Origin: a virus
DNA: 29,975 nucleotides
IMG/VR virus record: IMGVR_UViG_3300016457_001481
Span: 1 to 29,975 of that record
Strand: one strand, 5' to 3'
Below are positions 6,332-12,269 of this stretch, piece by piece. The notes beneath the pieces are model-generated. The model saw only the letters and a list, made by a program, of their open reading frames with translations. It made no database searches and was not told where the DNA came from. Position numbers and translations under genes: made by a program. The stretch's first letter is position 1. Each line of letters begins with the position of its first letter.

Positions 6332-6360
6332 TTGCTTTGAGGGGGATATATCCCCTAACT
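6332..6360 (+). promoter_or_regulatory. Rightward lytic promoter with operator in spacer
   Basis: TTGCTT (6332-6337) and CTAACT (6355-6360) are 17 bases apart. The spacer holds operator O4, the same design as the leftward promoter. Initiation about seven bases past the -10 would fall at or next to the Cro-like ATG at 6369. Confidence 0.7.
6339..6357. promoter_or_regulatory. Repressor operator O4
   Basis: The core GGGGGATATATCCCC is the most symmetric of the four sites, flanked by A and T. A half-site TTTTCCCC lies about ten bases upstream (6324-6331). It occupies the spacer of the rightward promoter. Confidence 0.78.
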
Positions 6361-6368
6361 GTCGAGCC

Positions 6369-6584
6369 ATGGAGCAGTTTATTTCAGACATTCAGGCTTA
6401 TGCGTCGGCTGTTGGTCGTTCGCCGCAATCAATCTTGCGGTCTGCGGTGAATGCGAAGTGGGGCACATGGGATGCGTGGGGGGCGGGAACGTCCAGCCCA
6501 ACGTTGATCGTTGCAGATCGTATTCGGGCCTACATGGCTGACAATCCGCCGCGTGGGGCCAAGGCTGCGGAGAAAGCGGCATGA
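6369..6584 (+). CDS. Cro-like early regulator
   Basis: This 71-residue protein is divergent from the repressor and directly behind the rightward promoter, the position of Cro or Cox. It has a possible helix-turn-helix (DIQAYASAVGRSPQSILRSAVNAKWGTWDAW) and a second helix (TLIVADRIRAYMADN). Assignment as Cro-like comes mainly from position, since the sequence does not match a named family I am sure of. ATG 6369 has no Shine-Dalgarno and sits at the predicted transcription start, suggesting a leaderless message. An upstream ATG at 6315 would read through the operator and is less likely. Confidence 0.75.
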   Translation: MEQFISDIQAYASAVGRSPQSILRSAVNAKWGTWDAWGAGTSSPTLIVADRIRAYMADNPPRGAKAAEKAA

Positions 6585-6691
6585 TTTCGCATTTTGGTTT
6601 TCATTTCATCGACGGGGTTCAACGGGGCGGGTGTGATCATCATCGCCGCGATCCGCGCGCCTGTCATGTGAAACCCTTGGGGGATTTTTGA
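6581..6691 (+). CDS. Possible 36-residue early peptide
   Basis: This short ORF begins in an ATGA overlap with the Cro-like gene, has GGAGA eight bases upstream and ends one base before the next ATG. The product is histidine- and arginine-rich (GGCDHHRRDPRACH). Only the packing supports it, since no homology or fold can be argued. Confidence 0.3.
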   Translation: MISHFGFHFIDGVQRGGCDHHRRDPRACHVKPLGDF

Positions 6692-6692
6692 C

Positions 6693-7166
6693 ATGCGCGG
6701 GGTTCGGGCCGGGTCCATTCAAAGCGCGGTGCGCGCGACCTTCACCGCCGTGGGAGGGTTGGAAAACGCGTCGGTTGATTTGGGCGTGTCGGTTTCAACG
6801 CTGTCCTATGGCACCTCTGTCGATGAGGCGCGGCCCGGTGGGCTTGGCGTCAATTATCTCGACCGTTTGGGACGGATGCACCGTGCGGCGGCATTGCCTG
6901 TGGCGCAGCATTTCGCCACCTTGGCGGGCGGGTTTTTCCAGCCTGTCGATCTGACCGGGTTCGAGGCGGTCGCGATCCACGATCTGATGCGCGAGTTTTC
7001 CGACCTGTTGCGCGATCATGCCGCCGCCCATTCAGAGGCGTCCGAAGACCCAACGGGGTACACGGACGCGGAAAAGCGCACGATGATTGATGATCTCAAC
7101 CGGCTCTCCAAATCCGCCGCCCGTTTGCGCGCGCGGTTGCTTGAGGATTTGGAGGGCCGGGGATGA
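6693..7166 (+). CDS. CII-like phage regulatory protein
   Basis: This 157-residue protein resembles the Phage_CP76/CII-type regulators. A helix-turn-helix is suggested by SIQSAVRATFTAVGGLENASVDLGVSVSTLSYG (about residues 8-41), followed by HRAAALPVAQHFATLAGGFFQPVD, which matches that family's central pattern. A charged C-terminal coil (DAEKRTMIDDLNRLSKSAARLRARLLEDL) could oligomerise. GGGGGA precedes the ATG at good spacing. Position after the Cro-like gene fits control of the lysis-lysogeny choice or of early expression. The family assignment is moderate. Confidence 0.7.
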   Translation: MRGVRAGSIQSAVRATFTAVGGLENASVDLGVSVSTLSYGTSVDEARPGGLGVNYLDRLGRMHRAAALPVAQHFATLAGGFFQPVDLTGFEAVAIHDLMREFSDLLRDHAAAHSEASEDPTGYTDAEKRTMIDDLNRLSKSAARLRARLLEDLEGRG

Positions 7167-7168
7167 GG

Positions 7169-7723
7169 TTAGGTGTTTTTCAGAAACGGCTTTCTGCCCG
7201 CCGCTTTGGGGTAAAGCAGAGCGAACCTGACTATTACAGCTTGGCCGTTGCCTTTCTGGGCAACAGCGCAAAGACGCGCTTTCAGCGGGAGTTCGGAGGT
7301 GAATTCTTGGGCAATACTGGCCGAAATCTCTTTCGGGACATAGCCGAGGAATACCGCCTGATGACCGCTACAGGGGATTCCGAAGACAGCAAGCGCATTT
7401 GGGTCCGTTGGATTGTCTGGTGCGGGTCTGACTTCGAGTTCTGCGGTTCGGGCGTTGAGCGCAATAAAAAAAGGCTCTGCCCGATTGTCTATATTCAAAC
7501 CTTTTACGTTGAGTTTGTTGCCGCGTTTCACAGGCATGAAGCCATCAGGATTTTCTCTCTCAATTTCAATCCATTGCCACTCGTCGCCCCCGTAATAGTC
7601 GTCTGCGAAGATCGGGTAAACTTTTCGCTTTGCATTGCGGTTTGGGTACCTCTTTTGAGTTGCTTCTGGCTTTTGCAACTTTGCGTCGGGTTTGCGCCCG
7701 AACAGAAAACTAAACAGACCCAT
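7169..7723 (-). CDS. HIRAN-domain protein, reversed accessory gene
   Basis: This 184-residue protein has a hydrophobic N-terminus (MGLFSFLFGRKP) that may anchor or insert, a basic linker, then a HIRAN-like domain at about residues 80-172. The domain has the family's NPTDPNALAVFG and FLGYVPKEIS landmarks. HIRAN domains bind 3' single-stranded DNA ends, for example in HLTF. Stand-alone copies occur in phages and mobile elements with unclear roles. GAGGAA precedes ATG 7723. It is transcribed against the rightward early operon and its DNA is AT-richer, both typical of a moron. The plus-strand ORF across it is a shadow. Confidence 0.78.
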   Translation of the reverse strand: MGLFSFLFGRKPDAKLQKPEATQKRYPNRNAKRKVYPIFADDYYGGDEWQWIEIERENPDGFMPVKRGNKLNVKGLNIDNRAEPFFIALNARTAELEVRPAPDNPTDPNALAVFGIPCSGHQAVFLGYVPKEISASIAQEFTSELPLKARLCAVAQKGNGQAVIVRFALLYPKAAGRKPFLKNT

Positions 7724-7751
7724 TTCAATTTCCTCTTTCAAATTGTGGCGC

Positions 7752-7780
7752 AGCGTAGCGCGGGGGCGTTGCCCTGTCGA
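7752..7780 (-). promoter_or_regulatory. Possible promoter of the HIRAN gene
   Basis: On the minus strand TCGACA (7780-7775) and TACGCT (7757-7752) are 17 bases apart, about 30 bases upstream of the HIRAN start. Both hexamers deviate from consensus, so this is tentative. Confidence 0.3.
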
Positions 7781-7915
7781 GACGCGCGCCGGGTTCCGTT
7801 GGTCGGCGTGGGCGCGCCGGTTGATGGTGGCGCGCGGTCTCGCTCCTCCTCCCAGAGATCGCGCGCCGGTTATTCGAATGCGTTGAGCGCGCTTGCTGGT
7901 GGTGCGCTCCGCTGT

Positions 7916-7960
7916 GGGCGGCGGGGCTTTGGGGTGTCTCGCCGCCCTTTATTTTCTTTT
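7916..7960 (+). terminator. Intrinsic terminator-like hairpin in early operon
   Basis: GGGCGGCG (7916-7923) pairs perfectly with CGCCGCCC (7940-7947) across a 16-base loop and is followed by TTTATTTTCTTTT. The next gene's ATG is only 20 bases beyond, which leaves no room for a promoter, so read-through or antitermination is needed. The rest of 7742-7979 holds no gene I can support. Confidence 0.7.
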
Positions 7961-7979
7961 GCAGATGTGGAGGCCTGTC

Positions 7980-8102
7980 ATGGGGTTTGACGTTGTTAAG
8001 GCGGTTCGTGGGCGTCCATTCTTTGCCGGAGCGCGGGGGCATGTGGCCGCGCAGTGGGCCAGTGTGGCGGCGCTGATCAATGCGGTGGGCGGCAGAAAAT
8101 GA
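7980..8102 (+). CDS. Small basic early protein
   Basis: This 40-residue protein (starts MGFDVVKAVRGRPF, ends INAVGGRK) has GTGGAGG seven bases upstream. Its TGA overlaps the next ATG. No family is recognised. The good ribosome site and coupling to the following gene support expression. Confidence 0.5.
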   Translation: MGFDVVKAVRGRPFFAGARGHVAAQWASVAALINAVGGRK

Positions 8103-8398
8103 GCAAGCCCGCGACCCAACTATTGCCGGATATTGAAACCGAGGTTGAGCGGTTCAATATGCTTTGGCTGGCCGCGTTGGTCGAAAACGTCAACATCGCT
8201 TTGGGGCATGGGGCGGCATCGAGTTCTAAGCTGAACCGGCAGCGTGGAAACCAGCGGCGCGAGGCTGAGGATTGGATCGGATCGGATGATTTCGTGATGG
8301 TTTGCGAATTCGTCGGAATCGAGCCGAGTGTTTTGCTCGTTCAGATTGAGGCGCTGCGCGCGTCGGGCAAGCCGCTTGTTGTGGAGGTGTGGGGATGA
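8099..8398 (+). CDS. Conserved small phage early protein
   Basis: This 99-residue helical protein is of a type common in alphaproteobacterial phages, recognisable by REAEDWIGSDDFVMVCEFVGIEPSVLL near the C-terminus, a pattern like 'A-x-W-[IL]-x-S-x-DF-x-x-VC-x-x-AG-x-x-P'. Its function is not established. The start overlaps the upstream stop, and a 15-codon upstream extension is rejected because it would run through the neighbour. It sits between the regulators and the replication protein. Confidence 0.75.
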   Translation: MSKPATQLLPDIETEVERFNMLWLAALVENVNIALGHGAASSSKLNRQRGNQRREAEDWIGSDDFVMVCEFVGIEPSVLLVQIEALRASGKPLVVEVWG

Positions 8399-8478
8399 GC
8401 CAAAACCGGTCCTCTGCCGTCATGACGCGAAACGCCCTCTCGGGCGCATTTTCTATGCTGTCAGGGGGTGAGGCATGA
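8395..8478 (+). CDS. Possible 27-residue linker ORF
   Basis: ATG and TGA both overlap neighbouring genes in the ATGA style and GGAGG lies upstream. The same stretch also contains a short hairpin (CGCCC 8433-8437 and GGGCG 8442-8446, then CATTTTCT). The interval may therefore be a small gene, a weak terminator, or both. Confidence 0.3.
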   Translation: MSQNRSSAVMTRNALSGAFSMLSGGEA

Positions 8479-8840
8479 GCCAGACCCGCCCCGCAAATGC
8501 AGTGGCAGCGCATTTTGAGCCGTTTAAAGACTTCGCGTTTGCGCAGCTTGACGCCGCGCCGCTGATCACGCCGGGGGTGTGTTTTCGGCCTGAGTGCGGG
8601 CAGCGGTTCAATCCATCGCGCGAGTGGCAAATTTATTGCTGTGCGGCCTGTCGCGTTGCCGACACGGCGGAGGCGAGGGCGTGGGGGCACAAGGCGGCCT
8701 TGCCGCTCTTGGTTCATCGGGTCGGCAAATATGAAACCAAAAATCAAGCGATCCGTGAGCGCACCCGCGTGGCCCGTCAGTATGTGACGCGGCTGCAATC
8801 GGCGTGGCTTGAGGACCGAAAATTGAGGGCGGGGAGTTGA
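8475..8840 (+). CDS. Cysteine-cluster (putative zinc-binding) early protein
   Basis: This 121-residue protein has a probable zinc site formed by Cys36, Cys41, Cys55/Cys56 and Cys59 (CFRPECGQRFNPSREWQIYC, then AACR), resembling treble-clef modules in small phage proteins. The C-terminus is a long basic helix (ETKNQAIRERTRVARQYVTRLQSAWLEDRKLR). Nucleic-acid binding is likely, but no specific role is known. It directly precedes and is coupled to the replication-type gene. Confidence 0.75.
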   Translation: MSQTRPANAVAAHFEPFKDFAFAQLDAAPLITPGVCFRPECGQRFNPSREWQIYCCAACRVADTAEARAWGHKAALPLLVHRVGKYETKNQAIRERTRVARQYVTRLQSAWLEDRKLRAGS

Positions 8841-8842
8841 GG

Positions 8843-9475
8843 GTGACAACAGCTTTTAAAGTCGTGGGTGGTCAAGATGGCAGCGAATTGCCCGTCTACC
8901 CGTATGGCTCCGAGGATCGTCTCGATAGTCACCATTTCGTGCCCTGGGAGCGGCGGCGGTGGCTTAACTCTGGGATGCGCTTACAGGGGACGCCGGAAAG
9001 CCGCGCGCATTTTTTGGACCTGATTTGGATTTCTTACGATCAATCACCGATCGGGACTTTGCCCGACGATTTGCCGCTGTTGGCGCGGTTGGTCATGGTC
9101 GAGCGGGATCGGTTCGAGGCGCTTTGTCAGTTGCCCTTTGGGCCGCTGCACAATTGGGCGCGCTGCGAATGTGAGGGGGGAGAAATCCGCCTCTATCATC
9201 CGATGGTCTTGCGGACGTTGACGGATGCAATGGCACGGCGTGAGGATCATCGCGCCCGTTGTGAGGCGGCAAGCGCGTCTAAGCGTCTGTTGCGGCTGCG
9301 CGGGGTGCTTGCCGGATACAACGCGGACCTCGCCAAAAATGACGCGGCGGTGCGTTTCATCGACGAATGGCTGGTGTCTCAAGAGTGCGTCAAGCGCACC
9401 CCAGAGTGGATCGGGCGCGGCATGGCGGCTTGGCACAATCACTCATTCGCGGTCGCGCGGCGCACCCCTCAATAA
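8843..9475 (+). CDS. DUF1376-like replication protein
   Basis: This protein of about 210 residues has an N-terminal region (SHHFVPWERRRWLNSG, then SRAHFLDLIWISYDQSPIGTLPDDLPLLARLVMVERDRFEAL, then YHPMVLRTLTDAMARREDHRAR). It follows the layout of DUF1376/YdaU-type winged-helix proteins found in phage replication modules. These usually bind the origin or load helicase partners. GTG 8843 is preferred because GGGGAG is six bases upstream. TTG 8837 is an in-frame alternative. The next 170 bases hold a DnaA box and inverted repeats, consistent with an origin beside its initiator. The family call is moderate. Confidence 0.72.
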   Translation: MTTAFKVVGGQDGSELPVYPYGSEDRLDSHHFVPWERRRWLNSGMRLQGTPESRAHFLDLIWISYDQSPIGTLPDDLPLLARLVMVERDRFEALCQLPFGPLHNWARCECEGGEIRLYHPMVLRTLTDAMARREDHRARCEAASASKRLLRLRGVLAGYNADLAKNDAAVRFIDEWLVSQECVKRTPEWIGRGMAAWHNHSFAVARRTPQ

Positions 9476-9488
9476 CTGTCCTGAATGT

Positions 9489-9616
9489 GTCCGAAAGACA
9501 GATCAAGACAGGTGAAAGACACTTTCGGACTGTCTCGGACGATAGAGACAGAGACAAAGAAATTGAAAATGACAACTCGGTTTCGCGGGACGGATGGCGG
9601 GCAAAGTTGTGGATAA
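9489..9616. other. Candidate phage replication origin
   Basis: The gene gap 9476-9644 contains an inverted repeat GTCCGAAAG (9489-9497) / CTTTCGGAC (9522-9530), several AGACAG/GAGACA repeats (9496-9557), an A-rich stretch and one perfect DnaA box. The box is TTATCCACA on the minus strand at 9608-9616. It follows the DUF1376-like gene. This matches an origin, but the hairpin alone could also be a terminator or processing site. Confidence 0.5.
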
Positions 9617-9644
9617 CTCGGATTTGCTGAGAAAGGGGGCTTTG

Positions 9645-10229
9645 ATGCAAGGGAATGAGAAAAAGGCGGAAAGCGGGCGCGCCAAGGTGCGGCGGGTTTT
9701 GATTGAGCCTTTGGAAGACGGCGGAATGAGCCGCAAGCACAGGGTGAGCGTGGCGGAGCATGAGCGAAGAATGGGCAAGCTGGCAGATGGGTTGGGCTAT
9801 ATGAGCGAACACGGGCTTAAGGCGGTGAGGTTGTATTTTATTCGGTGGGCTGGGGAGAAGAATGTCTGGCCTGAGGTGAATGCAGTTCTGTCTTATGCGT
9901 GGAGAACTGAGCCGCCGCCGTCAGAGCGCCATGAATATGTTTTGAGCTTAATGCGATCGAGAGCGGGCGAGGCGGCTCATGATGGCGGCTATGTTGTGGA
10001 ATTGTATTCCGCCGCGTTGAAATATGGCCCGCCGCCCTCGCGACATCAGGTGTTCGAGCTGCGCAAGCGCGCCGAGGCCAACCGTGATCGGGTCCAGTTG
10101 ATCCAAGATCAAATCCAAAGGGGCGTGGCACGGGATGAGGATCGCGATTGGCTTGAGGGCTATCACCGGATCAAGGCAGAGGCCGAGGCGATGGTGATGG
10201 AAGGCAAAGAAGAAAGGGCGGCGGCATGA
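9645..10229 (+). CDS. Hypothetical early protein, helical
   Basis: This protein of about 194 residues starts MQGNEKKAESGRAK. It contains a helical region LGYMSEHGLKAVRLYFIRWAGEKNVWPEVNAVLSYAWRTEPPP (about 55-98) and a coiled-coil-like C-terminus (VFELRKRAEANRDRVQLIQDQIQRG). I do not recognise the family. ATG 9645 is chosen over 9594 because AAAGGGGG precedes it and the longer version would include the DnaA box. Its position after the putative origin suggests a replication accessory or regulator. Confidence 0.72.
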   Translation: MQGNEKKAESGRAKVRRVLIEPLEDGGMSRKHRVSVAEHERRMGKLADGLGYMSEHGLKAVRLYFIRWAGEKNVWPEVNAVLSYAWRTEPPPSERHEYVLSLMRSRAGEAAHDGGYVVELYSAALKYGPPPSRHQVFELRKRAEANRDRVQLIQDQIQRGVARDEDRDWLEGYHRIKAEAEAMVMEGKEERAAA

Positions 10230-10909
10230 TGCGGGTGGTGTTTGTTGATGTGGATGAGCGGGCCAAGCGACAAGAGCGAGACGGGCGAGCGATCGCGCGG
10301 GTGCGGCGGTTTGGGGCGGTGCCGGATGTGTGCGGGCCAGAGGTGCCAGAGGCTCCGGCGCGTGGGCCAATTCGGTTGGTTGATCCTGTGTCGGTGCGAG
10401 TGGACGAAGCGGGGCAGTTAGAGCGGGTCTCGATGGGATATCATGGCTACAAGGCCGCCAAGGTCTGCGATGTGTTCGATCTTATGGAGGTGCGGGCCAA
10501 GCGTCAGATGTTTACCACGGCGCAGGTTGAGACGGGTCGCAGGTTTGCGGCATTGATTGAGCGGCATTCGAACGGCGCGACCAAGTGCAGCTCGCTTGAG
10601 GCCTCAGGCGGCGGCACGGGTGCGGGCGAGTTCATGGATGCGTTCTTGGCCGAAGGTGATGAGATTGCCCGGATGCGCAAAGCGGCGGGTCAAGATGCCA
10701 AGGGCCAAGAGATCATCGCGCTTGAGGTCAGGTCGGGTGGCAAACTGCGCCGGATCATGGCGCTTGATTTGGTTGAGCGGGTTTGCGTTGGTCAGGAGAG
10801 TTTGAGCGCGGTTCTTAGGGGCTGTGGGTTGGCTAAGTCTGGTGGGCGTGTTGATGCTTTGTCAGAGGCTCTGGGCGCGGCGCTGGACCGTATGAAGGAA
10901 GTTTTTTAA
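10226..10909 (+). CDS. Hypothetical protein, possible late regulator
   Basis: This 227-residue basic protein has an N-terminal arginine-rich part and a C-terminal region. There, VETGRRFAALIERHSNGATKCSSLEASGGG and MALDLVERVCVGQESLSAVLRGCGL followed by ALGAALDRMKEVF recall the DUF6456-type domain of alphaproteobacterial DNA-binding regulators. It is the last gene before a terminator and the late block, the usual place of an antiterminator or late activator, but that role is inferred from position. The ATG overlaps the preceding stop. Confidence 0.68.
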   Translation: MMRVVFVDVDERAKRQERDGRAIARVRRFGAVPDVCGPEVPEAPARGPIRLVDPVSVRVDEAGQLERVSMGYHGYKAAKVCDVFDLMEVRAKRQMFTTAQVETGRRFAALIERHSNGATKCSSLEASGGGTGAGEFMDAFLAEGDEIARMRKAAGQDAKGQEIIALEVRSGGKLRRIMALDLVERVCVGQESLSAVLRGCGLAKSGGRVDALSEALGAALDRMKEVF

Positions 10910-10979
10910 AAAAGTTTGCGCGCGGGGCTTCACAGGTCGATACACGTCAGCTTATAGATTTCTCCATCATCAAGAATAG

Positions 10980-11011
10980 CGCCCGCCGGAAACGGTTGGG
11001 CGTTTTTCTTT
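10980..11011 (+). terminator. Intrinsic terminator between early and late blocks
   Basis: CGCCC (10980-10984) pairs with GGGCG (10998-11002), with an inner CCG-GAAA-CGG stem, followed by TTTTTCTTTG. It separates the early operon from the spike-base gene. Confidence 0.72.
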
Positions 11012-11056
11012 GTCTGGTCGCTGGGGCCGGAGACAATCAGCATGTGAGGCAGAGCA

Positions 11057-11320
11057 ATGATTAATCCTTTTGCGGGACAATTTGTTGGGGCAAGTGGACC
11101 AGCGCGGGATTTGGTTCCGGTGCTTGCAAGCGATGCAATCGAATTGGCTGATATTGCTGTCGCGCTTTACATTGAGACTGGCGGCAGTCTGGCCTTTGTC
11201 TCGGTGTCAGGTGAGGCGCGCACGGTGACGGTCGGCGATCTTTCGATCTTGCCAGTTGGCGCGCGTCAGGTGTTGGCAACGGGGACAACGGCGAGTGGCA
11301 TTCATGCCTTTGTGGTGTGA
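11057..11320 (+). CDS. Spike base protein, GTA rcc01079-type
   Basis: This 87-residue beta-rich protein resembles the Rhodobacter capsulatus GTA spike base family. Shared features are an aspartate-containing start (PARDLVPVLASDAIELADIAVALYIETGGSLAFVSVSG) and a conserved end (SILPVGARQVLATGTTASGIHAF). In RcGTA the homologue anchors spikes on the capsid. GAGG lies upstream of the ATG. It is the first gene after the terminator and overlaps the HNH gene by one base, far from the tail genes. The family call is from remembered pattern similarity. Confidence 0.72.
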   Translation: MINPFAGQFVGASGPARDLVPVLASDAIELADIAVALYIETGGSLAFVSVSGEARTVTVGDLSILPVGARQVLATGTTASGIHAFVV

Positions 11321-12138
11321 TGGCGCGGCGACTGATTTGTGTGGTCGCCGGGTGTGATGATCTGGCCGAAGAGGGTGGCAATCGCTGCGCGGTTCATGCT
11401 GCATCCATCGTGCGATCAAAGGAAAATCGAAGTGAAAGTGCTCTAACTTGGCGTAAGCTCTACAAGGACCCAAGATGGAAGAAGCTTCGCCGCCAGTTTC
11501 TTGCGCGCAATCCTATTTGTTCAGATTGTGCCGAGTTTGGTTTGGTTGTGCTCGCAACGGATGTGGATCACATCGAGCGTCACATGGGTGATCTTGCGAA
11601 GGCTTTTGATTGGAAAAATTTGCAAGGCTTATGCCATCGCTGTCACAGCCGTAAGACTGCGAGAGAAGTGTTTCATGGGCAAGACGAAGTTTGGTCCATT
11701 CCTTTCGGGCTTCAGCAATCGAAAATTCCTGTAGAGGTGGTGGTGGGTCCACCGGCTGCGGGTAAGTCGCACTATGTTAGCGCACATGCGGCCTTTCAGG
11801 ATCATGTGATTGATTTGGATCTCTATATCGCGCAGGTCGGCGGGAAAATCTGGGATCAGCGTCGGGAAATCGTCAAACAAGCTTTCTCTTTGAGAAATGC
11901 AGCCTTGCGAGGGCTTTCGGACGCGCGATCTGGTAAGGCGTGGGTTCCGATTTTGGGGCAGTCACAGGAGGAGCGGAAAGCTTGGTTAAACACACTTGGC
12001 CCGTTGGCAACTTTGACTGTGATCGCACCGCCTAAAGAGGTGGTTTTGGCGCAGCTTATGGCGGATCAGAGGCGAAATTCACGCCGCTTAGAGATGATTG
12101 CGGCCATTGAGCGCTGGTATCAGGTCAATCCGGGCTGA
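11320..12138 (+). CDS. HNH endonuclease fused to P-loop NTPase/kinase domain
   Basis: This protein of about 272 residues has two parts. Residues 45-115 form an HNH nuclease: Cys67/Cys70, the DHI motif with His84, Asn100, and Cys105/Cys108-His109. A Cys/His pair cluster lies at 8-26. Residues 138-270 form a P-loop domain with Walker A GPPAAGKS (143-150) and VIDLDL (163-168), like small phage kinases. HNH proteins beside terminases often help large-terminase cleavage at cos, as HK97 gp74 does. The kinase-like part may act on DNA ends or nucleotides, which is inference. ATG 11320 overlaps the upstream TGA. Base composition is somewhat AT-richer than the terminase genes. Confidence 0.86.
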   Translation: MARRLICVVAGCDDLAEEGGNRCAVHAASIVRSKENRSESALTWRKLYKDPRWKKLRRQFLARNPICSDCAEFGLVVLATDVDHIERHMGDLAKAFDWKNLQGLCHRCHSRKTAREVFHGQDEVWSIPFGLQQSKIPVEVVVGPPAAGKSHYVSAHAAFQDHVIDLDLYIAQVGGKIWDQRREIVKQAFSLRNAALRGLSDARSGKAWVPILGQSQEERKAWLNTLGPLATLTVIAPPKEVVLAQLMADQRRNSRRLEMIAAIERWYQVNPG

Positions 12139-12269
12139 ATTTAGGGGGGGGTACATCGAAAATCTGGGTGATCAAACAGGAAACCGGAGGGGGATGGTTC
12201 CGATTGTGATCCCGTAATTGAGGAAAAAAGCCCACTGGTTGGGAGGTTTAGAAGAGAAAGGGGGCTTTG
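12139..12269. other. Gene-free gap before terminase, candidate packaging site
   Basis: This 131-base interval holds an eight-G run (12145-12152), short GATC-containing repeats (gtGATCa, gtGATCc) and the ribosome site of the small terminase. No gene is visible. Its position upstream of terS is where cos or pac sites commonly lie, but nothing in it proves this. Confidence 0.3.

Noticed and set aside
7784-7869. Three copies of GCGCGCCGG (7784, 7812, 7861)
   Set aside because: They are short, irregularly spaced GC words in a GC-rich gap. They do not form iterons and I cannot assign a role.
7163-7990. Plus-strand ORF of 275 codons opposite the HIRAN gene
   Set aside because: The minus strand shows a HIRAN-like pattern with a proper ribosome site. 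The plus-strand product is Cys/Arg-rich, looks like an antisense shadow and runs through the terminator hairpin.
10930-11043. Minus-strand 37-residue ORF (starts MLIVSGPSDQ, ends LTCIDL) in the early/late gap
   Set aside because: It looks protein-like, but has no ribosome site, opposes all neighbours and coincides with the terminator hairpin. It is kept only as a possibility.
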